A DNA stretch of 15,262 nucleotides from Flavobacteriaceae bacterium UBA7446 (GTDB lineage: Bacteria; Bacteroidota; Bacteroidia; Flavobacteriales; Flavobacteriaceae): contig DLPY01000006.1 in assembly GCA_002478685.1 (NCBI GenBank), positions 4,481-19,742 of the forward strand, written 5' to 3'. Positions 14,842 through 15,262 of the stretch are shown here, in pieces (the first letter of the stretch is position 1; the number at the start of each line of letters is the position of its first letter). The position numbers and the translations under genes are program-made. The notes below the pieces were generated by a model, which was not told the origin of the DNA, ran no database searches, and saw only the letters and a program-made list of their open reading frames with translations.

Positions 14842-15262
14842 CACTTTCTATTTTTTCTACTTGCTGATGGATGCGATTTTCATCTGCTGCCTCTGCATAT
14901 AGGCGAATGATTGGTTCTGTATTAGACTTACGTAAGTGTATCCACGAATCTTCAAAATCAATTTTAACACCATCAATAGTGGTAATACGCTCATTTACAA
15001 AGCTTTTGGTTAGATGCGCTAATAATGCATCTGCATCCCAATCTTGTGAAAGCTCAATTTTTTGCTTTGCCATAACGTAGTTGGAATAGTTCTTTTTTAA
15101 CTCAGATACGGATATATTTTGCTTTGCTAAAAAGCTCAAAAACAAGGCTGTGCCGACAAGCGCATCCCTACCATAGTGCAATTCAGGTAAAATGACTCCT
15201 CCATTGCCTTCTCCGCCAATAATAGCATTTACAGCTTTCATTTTTTCAACCACATGCACCTC
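14813..15262 (-). CDS. glmM: Phosphoglucosamine mutase, C-terminal part (gene continues beyond the window)
   Basis: This enzyme converts glucosamine-6-phosphate to glucosamine-1-phosphate for UDP-GlcNAc, peptidoglycan and lipid A synthesis. The frame is open to the last base of the window, so the 5' part, with the active-site phosphoserine, is outside. What is visible is the sugar-binding loop GGEGNGGVI, then HYGRDALVGTALFLS, and the domain-4 phosphate-binding loop RKSNTEPIIRLYAEA, in about 149 residues of a roughly 460-residue protein. The last codons (SAIAAFVASI) overlap the convergent acyltransferase by 29 nt. The GEGNGG loop could also belong to the phosphomannomutase/phosphoglucomutase branch, but the whole tail fits the flavobacterial GlmM proteins I know. 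Superfamily is very secure, GlmM likely. Confidence 0.88.
   Translation of the reverse strand, partial: EVHVVEKMKAVNAIIGGEGNGGVILPELHYGRDALVGTALFLSFLAKQNISVSELKKNYSNYVMAKQKIELSQDWDADALLAHLTKSFVNERITTIDGVKIDFEDSWIHLRKSNTEPIIRLYAEAADENRIHQQVEKIESAIAAFVASI

Noticed and set aside
1..15262. CRISPR array, IS element, prophage, toxin-antitoxin or defence island
   Set aside because: I saw no spaced direct repeats, transposase, integrase, or defence-type domain; all genes fit ordinary metabolism, repair or envelope roles.

Overview
The window looks like chromosomal DNA of a member of the Bacteroidota, most likely a Flavobacteriaceae-type bacterium. Four things point that way: AT-rich intergenic DNA, starts without Shine-Dalgarno sequences, exact copies of the Bacteroidota -7 promoter element TAnnTTTG before several genes, and gene types common in this group (a DUF4369-TlpA lipoprotein, a flavobacterial-style GlmM, and a MutS2 without an Smr domain). 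These are mostly housekeeping and metabolic genes. I see no CRISPR array, insertion sequence, rRNA, tRNA or prophage gene. No gene-free stretch exceeds 300 bases.

Left part (1-2190): the 3' end of a DUF2461 gene (+) faces a small conserved flavobacterial gene (-) of unknown function, with hairpins in and next to the gap between them. A secreted protein with two tandem NTF2/SnoaL-like domains follows (+) and ends in a clear intrinsic terminator.

Central operon (2269-7046, +): alanine dehydrogenase, an isopenicillin-N-synthase-like Fe(II) oxygenase, a bacterial SUI1/YciH-type initiation factor, a short adenylate-forming acyl-CoA ligase-like protein, and a thiolase homologue. The spacings are 16 nt, -1 nt, 9 nt and -10 nt, so the five genes are probably co-transcribed. 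This is the most interesting block. The thiolase keeps its nucleophilic Cys and its catalytic His, but Ala and Met stand where canonical thiolases have the second Cys and the oxyanion-hole Asn. The ligase lacks most of the usual N-terminal subdomain. Together they may form a dedicated but uncharacterised acyl-activation and acyl-transfer pair.

Repair block (7047-10295): uracil-DNA glycosylase (-) abuts the thiolase stop codon to stop codon. It diverges from mutS2 (+) across a 43-bp gap that carries a -7 box. mutS2 overlaps a small DUF393 CxxC protein by 4 nt.

Right part (10285-15262): chorismate synthase (aroC) and a DAACS-family dicarboxylate/amino-acid symporter form a minus-strand pair only 1 nt apart. 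A divergent promoter region separates aroC from a TlpA-like thioredoxin lipoprotein (+), which is followed by an LpxL/HtrB-type acyltransferase (+). The end of the acyltransferase gene overlaps the 3' end of glmM (-) by 29 nt, and glmM runs off the window. Convergent gene ends are unusually tight throughout: 0, 11 and 29 nt of contact or overlap at three junctions.
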